From contig CABJAB010000006.1 of NCBI GenBank assembly GCA_902363445.1, positions 124,001-188,000 of the forward strand: a DNA stretch of 64,000 nt. The letters are read 5' to 3'. Shown here in pieces: positions 32,691-41,757 of the stretch (within the stretch, counting starts at the first letter, position 1; each line of letters opens with the position of its first letter). The notes under the pieces are model-generated. The model searched no databases. It saw only the letters and a program-made list of their open reading frames with translations, and had not been told where the DNA came from. The position numbers and the translations under genes were made by a program. The DNA is from Lachnospiraceae bacterium (GTDB lineage Bacteria; Bacillota; Clostridia; Lachnospirales; Lachnospiraceae).

Positions 32691-34037
32691 TCATACTGTT
32701 TTTCGATTCAGCCGTTCATCCGAGCCATGGCGGATCCATTTCCCGCTTATCATCCTCCACAGGAAAACGACGAACCGGAAGATCCAGTCGACGCTCATGG
32801 CTATCCAAATCCCGATGACTCCTGTATGGAAAACCTTTACCATGAGATATGCGAGGCATATCCGGAAAAGCCACATGGAGGCTACAGCGATCACCATGGT
32901 AAATGTCACATCTGACGCCGCCCTCAGCGCATTAGGCACGATAAAGGCCGGAGGCCAGAATAACATGGCAAACCCATGGAATACAATCAGGCCTGCGGCG
33001 ATGGCTGCCGCTTCCGGGGACAGATTATAAATACCGATGATTGGCTTATGCAGCAGGTCGATCACAACGATAATCCCGATCAGGATGGAATAATCCAGGA
33101 GCACCAGCTTCTTCGTATATTCCTTGACCTGGCCGAATTCTTTAGCTCCCACGCACTGAGACGCCACCGTCACCAGTCCCAGTCCGATGGCCTGTCCCGG
33201 CAGATATTCGATGCTGGCCAGATTTGTGGCCACCGCGAAACCGGCTATGGCGACGGTTCCCAAAGAAGACACGAGGCTCTGAACCATGATTTTTCCCAAT
33301 TGGAACATACTGCTCTCCATGCCGCTGGGAATCCCTATCCTCAAAATCTGCCTGATCATATCCGGTTCATAGCCCAGCCTGAGACGCTTGTCCACATGTA
33401 CCTGATTTTTTTCATTCCGAATGATGACAAGCATGATGACCGCGGCGACCATACGGGAAATCAAGGTCGGCACAGCCACACCGGCCACGCCGACACGCAG
33501 CACATAGACGCCTATGGCGTTTCCCGCAATGTTGATTCCATTCATGACCAGAGAGGTCTTCATCGATACCTTGGAATTGCCCATGGCACGGTAAAGGGCC
33601 GCGCAGGAATTATACATGGCCAGAAAGGGGAAAGAAAGAGAAGTAATATAAAAATACAGGCTGGCGTCTGCCATGACGTCCGCGTCGATTTTACCGAATA
33701 TGACGCTTAAAATGACCCTGTTCCCCACAAGAGCGATCACCATGATCGCCGCGGAGATCACCGTGGTCACAAGCAAAAGCTGATTTGCCGCCCGGCAGGC
33801 CCGCTCTTCATTCTTGCAGCCCAGGTATTGGCCCGCCACCACAGCGCCCCCGGTGGCCATCGCACCCAAAAGCTGTATCAGGAGCAGATTGATGGCGTCC
33901 ACCAGGGACACGCCGGACACGGCTGCCTCTCCGACTCCCGCCACCATGACCACATCCACCATTCCTACCAGCACCGCGAGGAACTGCTCCACGATCAGCG
34001 GTATCAGCAGCCTCCTTAAATCCTTCTTTGAAAACAT
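32691..34037 (-). CDS. MATE-family efflux transporter
   Basis: A 448-residue membrane protein with the 12-helix MATE layout of two six-helix halves; recognisable features are the N-terminal LLIPLIVEQFLAVLVGMVDVVMV, GAMATGGAVVAGQYLG (about 57), and second-half IAGFAVATNLASIEYLPGQAIGLGLV. It exports cationic drugs or metabolites driven by Na+ or H+. GGGGAG precedes the ATG. Own promoter at 34097-34125. Substrate not predictable. Confidence 0.92.
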   Translation of the reverse strand: MFSKKDLRRLLIPLIVEQFLAVLVGMVDVVMVAGVGEAAVSGVSLVDAINLLLIQLLGAMATGGAVVAGQYLGCKNEERACRAANQLLLVTTVISAAIMVIALVGNRVILSVIFGKIDADVMADASLYFYITSLSFPFLAMYNSCAALYRAMGNSKVSMKTSLVMNGINIAGNAIGVYVLRVGVAGVAVPTLISRMVAAVIMLVIIRNEKNQVHVDKRLRLGYEPDMIRQILRIGIPSGMESSMFQLGKIMVQSLVSSLGTVAIAGFAVATNLASIEYLPGQAIGLGLVTVASQCVGAKEFGQVKEYTKKLVLLDYSILIGIIVVIDLLHKPIIGIYNLSPEAAAIAAGLIVFHGFAMLFWPPAFIVPNALRAASDVTFTMVIAVASMWLFRICLAYLMVKVFHTGVIGIWIAMSVDWIFRFVVFLWRMISGKWIRHGSDERLNRKTV

Positions 34038-34096
34038 GTATTCTCCCCTGTTCCGTCCACAAAGCTTTTCATACCGTTCTTCTTATACCGATTCCG

Positions 34097-34125
34097 ATTG
34101 TATCACCGAAGACATCCTTTTACAA
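34097..34125 (-). promoter_or_regulatory. Promoter of the MATE transporter gene
   Basis: Reverse strand -35 TTGTAA (34120-34125), 17-bp spacer, -10 TACAAT (34097-34102), about 60 bp upstream of the start codon. Confidence 0.6.
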
Positions 34126-34147
34126 GTCTTTTGCTCTTTCTTTTTCC

Positions 34148-36103
34148 TCATCCTTTTATGTGCCGCATCCGGTCCACATCGTACCATTTCACTTCATATC
34201 CCGCCCCGTGGGAACAGAATATGGAACCGGACGGATTTTCCAGGTCCCGCTCCTTTTCGTAGCCCGAAGCTGCTGCAGCCTCCTCCTGATCGCGGCAGGG
34301 CGCATATCCGTCCGGCTGAAACGAGGCGGTACCGTCCCCTCTGCTCAAAGAAGCCAGCTCCAGAGGATATTCCATGAACTCCGACACGGGTCCTCTGCCG
34401 CGTATGATTGTCCTCCCGTTCCCAGGTCCCGGCGGTAAAAATGTTCCGTTTCGCTTTTGAATATCCATCATCACTTTACCGGACAGCCCTTCCGGCACTT
34501 CAATCTCAAAGCGGTACCAAGGCTCCAAAAGAATCGTCTCCGCCTTCTCCAGCCCTTGCCTCACCGCCCGGTATACCGCTTCCCGAAAATCACCGCCCTC
34601 TGTATGTTTCAGATGGGCCCGCCCCGCCTTCAGGATGATATCCACATCGGTGAGCGGCGCCCCCGTCAGGATGCCCCTGTGTTCTTTTTCCAGAATATGG
34701 TGAAGGATCAGGCGCTGACAGCTGCCGTCCAGCTCATCCTGACTGCAGTCTGAAAAGGCCCTGACGCCCTGTCCCCGCTCTCCCGGCCGCAGCAGAAGGT
34801 GAACCTCCGCATAATGGCGCAGAGGTTCATAATGGCCATATCCCATCACCGGCGCGGCGATCGTCTCGTGATACAAGACCCGGCACGGCCCAAATTCTAC
34901 TTCCATATGGAATCGTTCCATGATAAGCGCCTTCAGGATCTCCAGCTGCACAGTCCCCATGACAGACGCATGAATCTCTCCTGTTTCTTTTTGATACCGG
35001 ATAGCAAGCCCCGGCTCCTCTTCCTCCAGAATATATAAATATTTGAGCGCTGTCAAACTATCTGTACCGTCTTTGACCAGCACCTGCACCGCCATCACAG
35101 GGCATAGTAGGAACGGCCCGCCGTCCTCCTCGTTCCCCAGTCCCTGCCCCGGCCGGGTCTTTGTAAGTCCCGTGACTCCCGCCACTGTTCCGGCGCGGAT
35201 CTCCTGTACGGTCAGATACCGGTCTCCGCTGTAGAGACGGATCTGATCAATCTTTTCCTCTTCTCCTTCTCCCTGAAAACGTATGATATCCTTCACACGA
35301 AGCTTTCCGCCCATCAGCCGCAGAAACGTGATCCGATTCCCCTGAGCATCGTGAAGGATCTTATATACCCTTGCGCCAAAATCAGAGGATTCTTCCTTTT
35401 GATCTGTACACGCCGCAAGGAGCGACAGCAGCTCCGGCACGCCGTCCCCCGACAGCGCCGCGCCGAACACACACGGGTATGCCAACCGTTTCCTTATTTG
35501 TCTCCGGAAGATTTCCGGCCACTGTGGCTCTGATATCTCCCCTTCCAGATATTCTTCCAGCACATCGTCCTCAAGGGACGCAATCTCCTCTTTCATCTCC
35601 TCTGAGAACCGGAGCTGTCCTTCCTCCGCGGCAGCCAAAGAAGCCGGTATGAACCCGGCTCCAAAAGCTGTCTCCAGCTGTTTCAATATAGCTTTTTTTC
35701 CGATGCCTTCCCTGTCCATCTTATTGATGAACAGGAACACCGGGAGCCCCTTTTTTTTAAGGAGTCTCCAAATGGTCTTTGTATGCCCCTGTATCCCAGC
35801 GTTTCCGTCCACTACCAGGACCGCATAATCCAAGATGTCCAGAACCCGTTCCATTTCTCCGGCAAAATCCACGTGTCCCGGGGTATCCAGCAGTATGAAG
35901 CTCCTTCCGCCGAGATTGAACGCCGCCTGGCGGGAAAATACTGTGATCCCTCTCTCCCGCTCTATCCGGCTGCTGTCCAAAAAGGCGTCTCCGTGATCCA
36001 CCCTGCCCCGTTTCCGTATCATTCCCGCTTCATAAAGCACAGCCTCGGTAAGAGTCGTCTTTCCGGCGTCCACATGAGCCAGCATTCCCACTACCGTATC
36101 CAT
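34148..36103 (-). CDS. TetM/TetW-like ribosome-protection GTPase (EF-G family)
   Basis: A 651-residue translational GTPase. G1 LAHVDAGKTTLTEAVLY (about 8), G2 region RIERERGITV, G3 DTPGHVDFAGEMERVLD and G4 FINKMDREG are intact; domains II to V follow to the C-terminus, giving TetM length (about 640) rather than EF-G (about 700). TetM-like proteins dislodge tetracycline from the ribosome. There is no mobile context, and the base composition fits the neighbourhood, so this is probably an intrinsic chromosomal homologue whose drug specificity is uncertain. GGAGCG precedes the ATG. Confidence 0.85.
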   Translation of the reverse strand: MDTVVGMLAHVDAGKTTLTEAVLYEAGMIRKRGRVDHGDAFLDSSRIERERGITVFSRQAAFNLGGRSFILLDTPGHVDFAGEMERVLDILDYAVLVVDGNAGIQGHTKTIWRLLKKKGLPVFLFINKMDREGIGKKAILKQLETAFGAGFIPASLAAAEEGQLRFSEEMKEEIASLEDDVLEEYLEGEISEPQWPEIFRRQIRKRLAYPCVFGAALSGDGVPELLSLLAACTDQKEESSDFGARVYKILHDAQGNRITFLRLMGGKLRVKDIIRFQGEGEEEKIDQIRLYSGDRYLTVQEIRAGTVAGVTGLTKTRPGQGLGNEEDGGPFLLCPVMAVQVLVKDGTDSLTALKYLYILEEEEPGLAIRYQKETGEIHASVMGTVQLEILKALIMERFHMEVEFGPCRVLYHETIAAPVMGYGHYEPLRHYAEVHLLLRPGERGQGVRAFSDCSQDELDGSCQRLILHHILEKEHRGILTGAPLTDVDIILKAGRAHLKHTEGGDFREAVYRAVRQGLEKAETILLEPWYRFEIEVPEGLSGKVMMDIQKRNGTFLPPGPGNGRTIIRGRGPVSEFMEYPLELASLSRGDGTASFQPDGYAPCRDQEEAAAASGYEKERDLENPSGSIFCSHGAGYEVKWYDVDRMRHIKG

Positions 36104-36137
36104 CTCAAACGCTCCGTTTCATCTGTTTTCTATGCAG

Positions 36138-36476
36138 TCAGAATTTTTCGATCCGGTCAATCGGGAATTCAAATATCGTACAGCCGCCCACTTCCACTTC
36201 TAAAGGCACCGGCATATTGATTCCAGTATAAGAGCCTCCTGTCAGGTTTCCGGAATTATCATAGCGTATGGCCCTCCGTTTTCCGGCATTTTCCCGGATG
36301 ACGTTTACCGCGTCGTCCACCCGTTCATCCTCCGTACCTATCATGATAGTAGTGTTCTTTCCCTTCAGGAACCCGCCTGTGGTCGACAGCTTCGTCACGA
36401 AAAAATTCTGCTCATTCAAACATCTTACCGTATCCATTTCATCCTCGTGGTGGATGATCGCCATTATCATCTTCAT
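36138..36476 (-). CDS. darA: PII-like cyclic-di-AMP receptor (DarA/PstA family)
   Basis: A 112-residue PII-like protein, the DarA/PstA length. It starts MKMIMAIIHHEDEMDTVRCL; NEQNFFVTKLSTTGGFLKGKNTTIMIG (about 25-50) carries the conserved TGGFL and NTT positions that contact c-di-AMP in characterised members, and the C-terminus has GGCTIFEFPIDRIEKF. Trimeric cytoplasmic receptor of c-di-AMP with a still unclear downstream role. AAGGAGG is 8 bases from ATG 36476. It is 34 bp upstream of the TetM-like gene and probably cotranscribed with it. Confidence 0.92.
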   Translation of the reverse strand: MKMIMAIIHHEDEMDTVRCLNEQNFFVTKLSTTGGFLKGKNTTIMIGTEDERVDDAVNVIRENAGKRRAIRYDNSGNLTGGSYTGINMPVPLEVEVGGCTIFEFPIDRIEKF

Positions 36477-36629
36477 ATGCGTATCCTCCTTCAACTTATA
36501 TTTCCTATATTATAGCACGCTTCCCATTAAAAATTTGTTAGGATTTTATTACGTTCCGCATGAATTTGAAAATTCTGGTTTCCGCATGAATTCCGCCGTT
36601 CCAGGCATACTAAGTCTGAGGTGATAACG

Positions 36630-36767
36630 ATGGAAGACAACAAGGAATACAATGTAGCCGATGTTACAGCAAATACCCTGGATAAAATCAAGGCCCTGGA
36701 AAAAGAGCTGGAGAAGGAAACCAAAGAAAAAATCGTTCTGATCGCGTATAAAGAAACCGTACGCTGA
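36630..36767 (+). CDS. Small acidic protein, 45 residues, unknown function
   Basis: An open frame MEDNKEYNVADVTANTLDKI to the C-terminus YKETVR. It is strongly charged and predicted helical from about residue 12 to 34 (KIKALEKELEKETKEK), a likely short coiled coil. TGAGGTG lies six bases before the ATG and a strong terminator follows about 30 bp after the stop, so it has the layout of a complete monocistronic gene. I do not recognise a family. Confidence 0.6.
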   Translation: MEDNKEYNVADVTANTLDKIKALEKELEKETKEKIVLIAYKETVR

Positions 36768-36794
36768 ACACTGGGATATGCATAAATCTCGGGC

Positions 36795-36850
36795 AAAAAA
36801 GCAGAAGAAAGCCTGTTCTGTCCATACAGACGACTTCCTTCTGCTTTTTT
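36795..36850. terminator. Terminator after the 45-residue gene
   Basis: AAAAAAGCAGAAG (36795-36807) pairs perfectly with CTTCTGCTTTTTT (36838-36850); the 30-base loop can form a small inner hairpin (CTGT..ACAG). Confidence 0.82.
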
Positions 36851-36886
36851 CTTTTCTTTACAACCGGGGGCACGAAGCTCGCAGGC

Positions 36887-36915
36887 TTGAGAGCCTACTA
36901 AATATATGTTATTAT
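36887..36915 (+). promoter_or_regulatory. Promoter of the Rrf2 regulator gene
   Basis: -35 TTGAGA (36887-36892), 17-bp spacer, -10 TATTAT (36910-36915). A small inverted repeat AGGCT-TGAG-AGCCT overlaps the -35 box and could serve autoregulation. Confidence 0.55.
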
Positions 36916-36941
36916 AGTACTTATAATTGGGAGGTATAAAA

Positions 36942-37379
36942 ATGAAAATATCAACCAAGGGCCGCTACGCCCTTCGTATGCTTCTGGACCTTGCCGAGCG
37001 CCAAAACGACGGATATACCGCGCTCAAAGATATCGCCGCCCGTCAGGGGATCTCTAAAAAATATCTGGAACAGATCATCCCGATTCTGAATCAGTCCGGT
37101 CTCCTCCAGGCCAGCCGCGGTTTTCAAGGAGGATACCGGCTGGCCAAATCCCCCGATAAATATACGGTGGGAGATATCCTGCGCCTCACGGAGGGAAGCC
37201 TCTCTCCCGTCGCCTGTCTGGACCATGAGCCAAATCAGTGCAGCCGCTGTGACGAATGTGCCACGCTTTCCGTATGGCAGGGACTTAACCGGGTGATCAA
37301 TGAATATCTGGACAGCATCACTCTGCAGGACCTTTTAGACCGGCAGAGAGAACGGTACAGCAATGATTATATGATATAG
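36942..37379 (+). CDS. Rrf2-family transcriptional regulator (IscR/CymR-like)
   Basis: A 145-residue Rrf2 protein opening MKISTKGRYALRMLLDLAE, winged helix with LKDIAARQGISKKYLEQI (about 28-46) and the wing GFQGGYRLAKSPDKYTVGDILRLTEG. A cysteine cluster CLDHEPNQCSRCDEC (about 92-106) resembles the Fe-S ligands of IscR rather than cysteine-less CymR. ATG 36942 follows GGGAGGT. It converges on cysK, with metY beyond, so control of sulfur assimilation in response to cysteine or Fe-S status is a good inference. Confidence 0.9.
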   Translation: MKISTKGRYALRMLLDLAERQNDGYTALKDIAARQGISKKYLEQIIPILNQSGLLQASRGFQGGYRLAKSPDKYTVGDILRLTEGSLSPVACLDHEPNQCSRCDECATLSVWQGLNRVINEYLDSITLQDLLDRQRERYSNDYMI

Positions 37380-37393
37380 CTCCCGGCTTTTTA

Positions 37394-38323
37394 CTATTCA
37401 GAAAACATCGGAGTAGAAAGATACCGTTCTCCGGTATCCGGAAGCAGCGCCACGATAATCTTGCCCGCGTTTTCCGGACGTCTTGCCAGCGCTGCGGCCG
37501 CCGATACGGCCGCCCCGGAAGAAATGCCCACAAGCACTCCTTCGTTTCTCGCAAGGCTCCTGCCCGCTTCAAAGGCTTCTTCGTTTTCTACCAGTATGAT
37601 CTCATCATATATTTCTGTATTCAGGGTATCCGGCACAAAGCCCGCACCAATACCCTGTATTTTATGCGGCCCCGCAGTCCCCTTGGATAAAACGGGAGAA
37701 CCAGTCGGCTCCACTGCAACGACCCTGATATTCGGATTTTTCGATTTCAGGTATTCTCCAACGCCTGTCACGGTCCCGCCAGTGCCCACGCCTGCCACAA
37801 AAATATCCACCTTGCCGTCTGTGTCCGCCCAAATCTCCGGTCCTGTCGTCTGCCTGTGAACCTCAGGATTTGCTCCGTTGGAAAACTGGCTGGGTATAAA
37901 GCTTCCTTCTATTTCATCCGCCAGCTCCTCGGCTTTGGCGATAGCGCCCTTCATCCCTTTTATGCCTTCCGTCAATACCAGCTCCGCACCGTATGCCTTT
38001 AACAAACTGCGGCGTTCTATACTCATGGTGTCCGGCATTGTGAGAATGATCCTGTAGCCCCTGGATGCCGCTACTGCGGAAAGACCGATCCCCGTATTGC
38101 CGCTGGTCGGTTCAATGATCACTGAGCCCGGCTTTAAGAGGCCCTTTGCCTCCGCATCATCAATCATGGCTCTCGCTATCCTGTCCTTTACGCTTCCCGC
38201 CGGATTGAAATATTCCAGCTTCGCGAGGATCGTAGCTGAAAGCCCATGCTCCTTTTCATAATTTTTAAGCTCCAAAAGAGGCGTTCCGCCGATCAAATCT
38301 GTAATCCTTTCAAATGTCCGCAT
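37394..38323 (-). CDS. cysK: Cysteine synthase A (O-acetylserine sulfhydrylase)
   Basis: A 309-residue PLP enzyme. The PLP lysine is in [16 protein letters not shown] (about 42), [14 protein letters not shown] (about 69) grips the substrate carboxylate, [15 protein letters not shown] (about 176) binds the cofactor phosphate and [11 protein letters not shown] (about 265) closes the site. It makes cysteine from O-acetylserine and sulfide. AGGAGG precedes the ATG. It sits between an Rrf2 regulator and metY, forming a sulfur-assimilation cluster. Confidence 0.97.
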   Translation of the reverse strand: MRTFERITDLIGGTPLLELKNYEKEHGLSATILAKLEYFNPAGSVKDRIARAMIDDAEAKGLLKPGSVIIEPTSGNTGIGLSAVAASRGYRIILTMPDTMSIERRSLLKAYGAELVLTEGIKGMKGAIAKAEELADEIEGSFIPSQFSNGANPEVHRQTTGPEIWADTDGKVDIFVAGVGTGGTVTGVGEYLKSKNPNIRVVAVEPTGSPVLSKGTAGPHKIQGIGAGFVPDTLNTEIYDEIILVENEEAFEAGRSLARNEGVLVGISSGAAVSAAAALARRPENAGKIIVALLPDTGERYLSTPMFSE

Positions 38324-38452
38324 TCTTTATTCCTCCTGATCATTTCTATTATGATATTCTACCAGTTTCTCGTACCTTTATGAAATCTTTCTAGCGGCAA
38401 CATCGTTTCTGTTTTTTAGACTGTCTCATAGCAATTCCTCTTCCTTTTATCT

Positions 38453-38482
38453 TATTAAACCTATAAGTTTAATAGGCTTTAT
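38453..38482. promoter_or_regulatory. Candidate operator between cysK and metY
   Basis: TATTAAAC-CTATAA-GTTTAATA is a perfect 8-bp inverted repeat, which also contains CCTAT..ATAGG half-sites, in the AT-rich gap between divergent cysK and metY. It is a plausible site for the nearby Rrf2 regulator; the assignment is inference. Confidence 0.4.
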
Positions 38483-38565
38483 GGATTTTATGATATCACT
38501 CTGATTTTAATCTGTCAATGCCTATTTTAGCAAAGTTCTTATTTTACTTTTCTGGATAATTTTAC

Positions 38566-38594
38566 TTGACAAAGAAAAAATCATTATGTAATAT
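38566..38594 (+). promoter_or_regulatory. Promoter of metY
   Basis: Consensus -35 TTGACA (38566-38571), 17-bp spacer, -10 TAATAT (38589-38594). The leader to the start codon is about 87 nt, with no recognisable SAM riboswitch or T-box. Confidence 0.82.
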
Positions 38595-38687
38595 GTAAAG
38601 CATATCAATTCCATAGGTTATATGTGCTTGATATGTTTCGTATCCATAAAAAAGAGAATAGAAATGAAAGCTGAAGAGGTGCTCACT

Positions 38688-39980
38688 ATGAACAGACATT
38701 CCTACAGATTTGAAACAATCCAGCTGCATGCAGGTCAAGAAACCCCCGACTCCGCTACGGACGCAAGAGCCGTCCCCATTTATCAGACCACTTCCTATGT
38801 ATTTAAGGATTCCGCCCATGCGGCGGCCCGTTTCGCTCTCACCGACGCGGGCAATATCTACGGCAGGCTGACGAATTCTACTGTCGATGTATTTGAACAG
38901 CGCATGGCGGCGCTGGAGGGGGGCACTGCCGCGCTGGGCGTAGCCTCCGGAGCCGCGGCCATTACCTATACCTTTTTAAATCTTGCTCAGGCCGGGGACA
39001 ATATCGTATCCGCCAAAACCATATACGGCGGGACTTATAATCTGCTGGAGCATACGCTTCCTCAATACGGGATTACCGCCGTTTTCGTGGACGCGGATGA
39101 AGAGGGCGCTTTTGAGAATGCCATAAACGAACGTACAAAAGCAGTATTCATTGAGACGATCGGCAACCCCAACGCCACTCTGATCGATATCGAAGCCGTG
39201 GCCGCTGTTGCCCATAAGCATAAGATTCCATTGGTCGTGGATTCCACCTTCGCGACTCCTTTTCTGGTACGTCCCTTTGAATATGGCGCGGATATTGTAG
39301 TCCATTCCGCCACTAAATTCATAGGAGGCCACGGTACGGCCATCGGCGGCGTGATCATCGACAGCGGCAAGTTCGACTGGGAAGCCAGCGGCAAATTCCC
39401 CTCTCTCACCGAGCCCAACCCCAGCTATCACGGAATCAGCTTTACAAAGGCGGCCGGAAAAGCCGCGTTCGTGACTAAGATCCGAGCGATCCTCCTGAGA
39501 GATACCGGCGCGACTCTGGCCCCCCTTCATGCCTTTTTATTCCTCCAGGGTCTGGAAACCCTTTCTCTCCGTGTGGAACGTCACGTATCGAACACGCTGA
39601 AGGTCGTGGATTTCCTCTCCAGGCATCCGCAGGTAGAAAAGGTCAACCACCCGTCTCTTCCCGATCATCCCCACCACGCCTTATATCAAAAGTACTTTCC
39701 CCACGGCGGAGCTTCCATTTTCACCTTTGAGATCAAGGGAGGAGCCAAAGAAGCGCAGAATTTCATTGACCGCTTGGAGATCTTCTCTTTGCTTGCCAAC
39801 GTAGCCGACGTGAAATCCCTGGTGATCCATCCGGCCTCCACCACGCATTCCCAGCTTACGGAAAAAGAACTCTCCGATCAGGGAATCCGTCCGAATACGA
39901 TCCGTCTGTCCATAGGCACCGAGCATATCGACGATATCCTGGAGGATCTGGGCCAGGCGTTCGGCCAGCCGGCTGTCTGA
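38688..39980 (+). CDS. metY: O-acetylhomoserine sulfhydrylase (aminocarboxypropyltransferase)
   Basis: A 430-residue Cys/Met-metabolism PLP enzyme. It opens [20 protein letters not shown] and has [34 protein letters not shown] (about 60-80), and the PLP lysine in [20 protein letters not shown] (about 208). The long form (about 430 residues) is typical of MetY, which makes homocysteine from O-acetylhomoserine and sulfide. GAGGTG is 7 bases before ATG 38688; an upstream ATG at 38664 lacks a good site. Terminator at 39984. Confidence 0.94.
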   Translation: MNRHSYRFETIQLHAGQETPDSATDARAVPIYQTTSYVFKDSAHAAARFALTDAGNIYGRLTNSTVDVFEQRMAALEGGTAALGVASGAAAITYTFLNLAQAGDNIVSAKTIYGGTYNLLEHTLPQYGITAVFVDADEEGAFENAINERTKAVFIETIGNPNATLIDIEAVAAVAHKHKIPLVVDSTFATPFLVRPFEYGADIVVHSATKFIGGHGTAIGGVIIDSGKFDWEASGKFPSLTEPNPSYHGISFTKAAGKAAFVTKIRAILLRDTGATLAPLHAFLFLQGLETLSLRVERHVSNTLKVVDFLSRHPQVEKVNHPSLPDHPHHALYQKYFPHGGASIFTFEIKGGAKEAQNFIDRLEIFSLLANVADVKSLVIHPASTTHSQLTEKELSDQGIRPNTIRLSIGTEHIDDILEDLGQAFGQPAV

Positions 39981-39983
39981 CCA

Positions 39984-40015
39984 AAAAGCCGGAGGGTCTT
40001 CATCCTCCGGCTTTT
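39984..40015. terminator. Bidirectional terminator between metY and the DUF305 gene
   Basis: A perfect 12-bp stem AAAAGCCGGAGG (39984-39995) / CCTCCGGCTTTT (40004-40015), loop GTCTTCAT, flanked by A and T runs; serves both convergent genes. Confidence 0.92.
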
Positions 40016-40016
40016 A

Positions 40017-40634
40017 TCAATGGGCGTGTCCGCCGTCCTCATGTTCCATCTGCTGAATCTCTTTTTCCTGCTGGGTGATAATGGCATCGGCCAGCTGGAT
40101 CACTTCTTCCTCATCGGTATGAACCAGAATGGCTTTCGACATATCCACCGCCATCTGGTGATGCACCGACATCCCTTCCGCAAAAGCCCTGTCCAGACTT
40201 TTTGCCTGGGAGTCATGAGCCGTATGGTGGTTCTTCATCATACCTTCGTATTCTTCCATATAAAGAGCCTCTTGCTCTTCATCTGCCTTTCCTTCGTCCA
40301 TGATCCTTGCAGCCATTTCACTCATCTGTTTTATCTCATTTTCCTGAGCGCCGACGATCTGTTCCGCCAGCTCCTTGAACTCACCTTTTTCCCCCGCATG
40401 CTGCAGATAGCTCTGAGACATTTTAATGGCGGACTGATGATGAGGTATCATCTGATTCAAAAATGTCGCGGCCGCGGAGCCAGAAGGCTCCACATCGTCC
40501 ATCTTTTCCATCATCTCATCCATAATTTCATCCTGCTCACTTATATACGCGTTCAATTCCTTTTTGCTGCTGCCGCATCCGCTGAGCAGGATCAGCATGG
40601 CAGAAACAGCCAAGACTATCCGGTATTTTTTCAT
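40017..40634 (-). CDS. DUF305 domain lipoprotein
   Basis: A 205-residue lipoprotein: signal peptide to the lipobox LLSGCGSS (Cys about 20), then two DUF305-type helical repeats carrying FLNQMIPHHQSAIKMSQSYL (about 62) and FAEGMSVHHQMAVDMSKAIL (about 157), with further His/Met-rich turns (KNHHTAHDSQ) and a His-ending tail. Ferritin-like four-helix bundle proteins of this family are linked to metal, especially copper, handling, but a function is not established. ATG 40634 has GGAGGG upstream. Confidence 0.88.
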   Translation of the reverse strand: MKKYRIVLAVSAMLILLSGCGSSKKELNAYISEQDEIMDEMMEKMDDVEPSGSAAATFLNQMIPHHQSAIKMSQSYLQHAGEKGEFKELAEQIVGAQENEIKQMSEMAARIMDEGKADEEQEALYMEEYEGMMKNHHTAHDSQAKSLDRAFAEGMSVHHQMAVDMSKAILVHTDEEEVIQLADAIITQQEKEIQQMEHEDGGHAH

Positions 40635-40698
40635 ATCGCCCTCCATCAGAACTATATTCTTATCCTATTATTTCCCAAAAGACGATATTTATGCCATC

Positions 40699-41652
40699 CT
40701 AGCTTCTTGAAATCTCCGCGCGCGCCTTCACAGGAGCGCCCTTTCCTCTCTTTCTGAAAAAGACCCGGCGCAGCTTCTGCCGGCTGATGCCATTTCCGAT
40801 GAATACGGCTTTCCCTTCCTGATCCGTGTCAATATCCACTACCGAATACTGGCCGTCCGCCACATCAAACCTAAACATCCGGCCGCCGGCCCGCAGGTGT
40901 CCCTTGGCCCGGAAAATGTCGCCGAACTGCCCATAGACGATCTGTTCCATCAATAGGATCAGCCTTTCCGGACTTTCCAGAGAGACGCTGTTCAGGGAAA
41001 ACGTATCCGGCATGTCCTCTGTGTCCGCTCCTGTATTCTCCAGAACTTGTCCGTCATAGCTTAACTCCAGCAGACCGTTCCACCAGTCCGGGTCCATGAA
41101 ACCGTAATGCTCCGTGACCACCAGACCGTCCGGATTCCATTCCGACAGCTTCTTTCCCAGGGCCTCTCTTTCTTCCGCATCTGCCTGTTCCATCTTGGAC
41201 ACGACTATAGTGCGGGCGGATACGATCTGATCCCTGTAAAGCTCAGGGTACTCCCGGCGGTAACGCTCATAGCTGTGCCCGTCCACTATGGTGACCGGCG
41301 CCAGAAGTGAAATCCTTTCATATTCGATTTCCTGGAGGCTCTGTATGATATTGCTCAGCATGCCCACCCCTGTTGGCTCTATCACCAAATATTCCGAATC
41401 CACCGTATTGGCGATGGTCAGGACGGACGCCGTAAAGTCCCCTTTCATGGAACAGCAGATACACCCTTCCGCCATCTCCCAAATATTGACCTTTCCCGCG
41501 TCCATGCTGTCTTTGAGCGTATCACCATCCACTCCAACGGAACCGTATTCATTTTCCAGGATCGCAAAATCCTTTCCCGTATGCTTTGCCAATGCTTTGA
41601 TAAAAGTGGTCTTCCCCGCTCCCAGAAAACCGGATATTACAAGTATCTTCAT
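40699..41652 (-). CDS. CobW/COG0523-family GTPase (metal chaperone type)
   Basis: A 317-residue G3E GTPase. Walker A GFLGAGKTTFIKALAKH at the N-terminus, the metal-binding CxCC motif in EGCICCSMKGDF (about 63-68), EPTGVGMLSNIIQSL (about 95) and SKMEQADAEE (guanine specificity), followed by a small CobW C-terminal domain. Such proteins insert zinc, nickel or cobalt into client enzymes. The neighbouring secondary alcohol dehydrogenase is a zinc enzyme, but a client relation is only inference. AAGGGAA precedes the ATG. Confidence 0.9.
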   Translation of the reverse strand: MKILVISGFLGAGKTTFIKALAKHTGKDFAILENEYGSVGVDGDTLKDSMDAGKVNIWEMAEGCICCSMKGDFTASVLTIANTVDSEYLVIEPTGVGMLSNIIQSLQEIEYERISLLAPVTIVDGHSYERYRREYPELYRDQIVSARTIVVSKMEQADAEEREALGKKLSEWNPDGLVVTEHYGFMDPDWWNGLLELSYDGQVLENTGADTEDMPDTFSLNSVSLESPERLILLMEQIVYGQFGDIFRAKGHLRAGGRMFRFDVADGQYSVVDIDTDQEGKAVFIGNGISRQKLRRVFFRKRGKGAPVKARAEISRS

Positions 41653-41723
41653 GAATTGATTCCCTTACCTTTTCTTTTATTTCCTGAACCTGGATAGAGA
41701 CAGCGCCTCTCCCCGGAGAAACA

Positions 41724-41746
41724 TAAGGCCCAATGCAGTGCACTGG
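41724..41746. other. Near-perfect palindrome after the alcohol dehydrogenase gene
   Basis: GGCCCAATGCAGTGCACTGGGCC is a 23-bp palindrome-like hairpin with one A-C mismatch, 12 bp after the dehydrogenase stop. The T-tract on the coding strand (TTATGTTT) is weak, so it is a possible terminator. Confidence 0.5.
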
Positions 41747-41757
41747 GCCATTGTTCA

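Noticed and set aside
38595..38687. Possible SAM riboswitch or T-box in the metY leader
   Set aside because: The leader is only about 87 nt, AT-rich, and shows none of the conserved S-box or T-box motifs.
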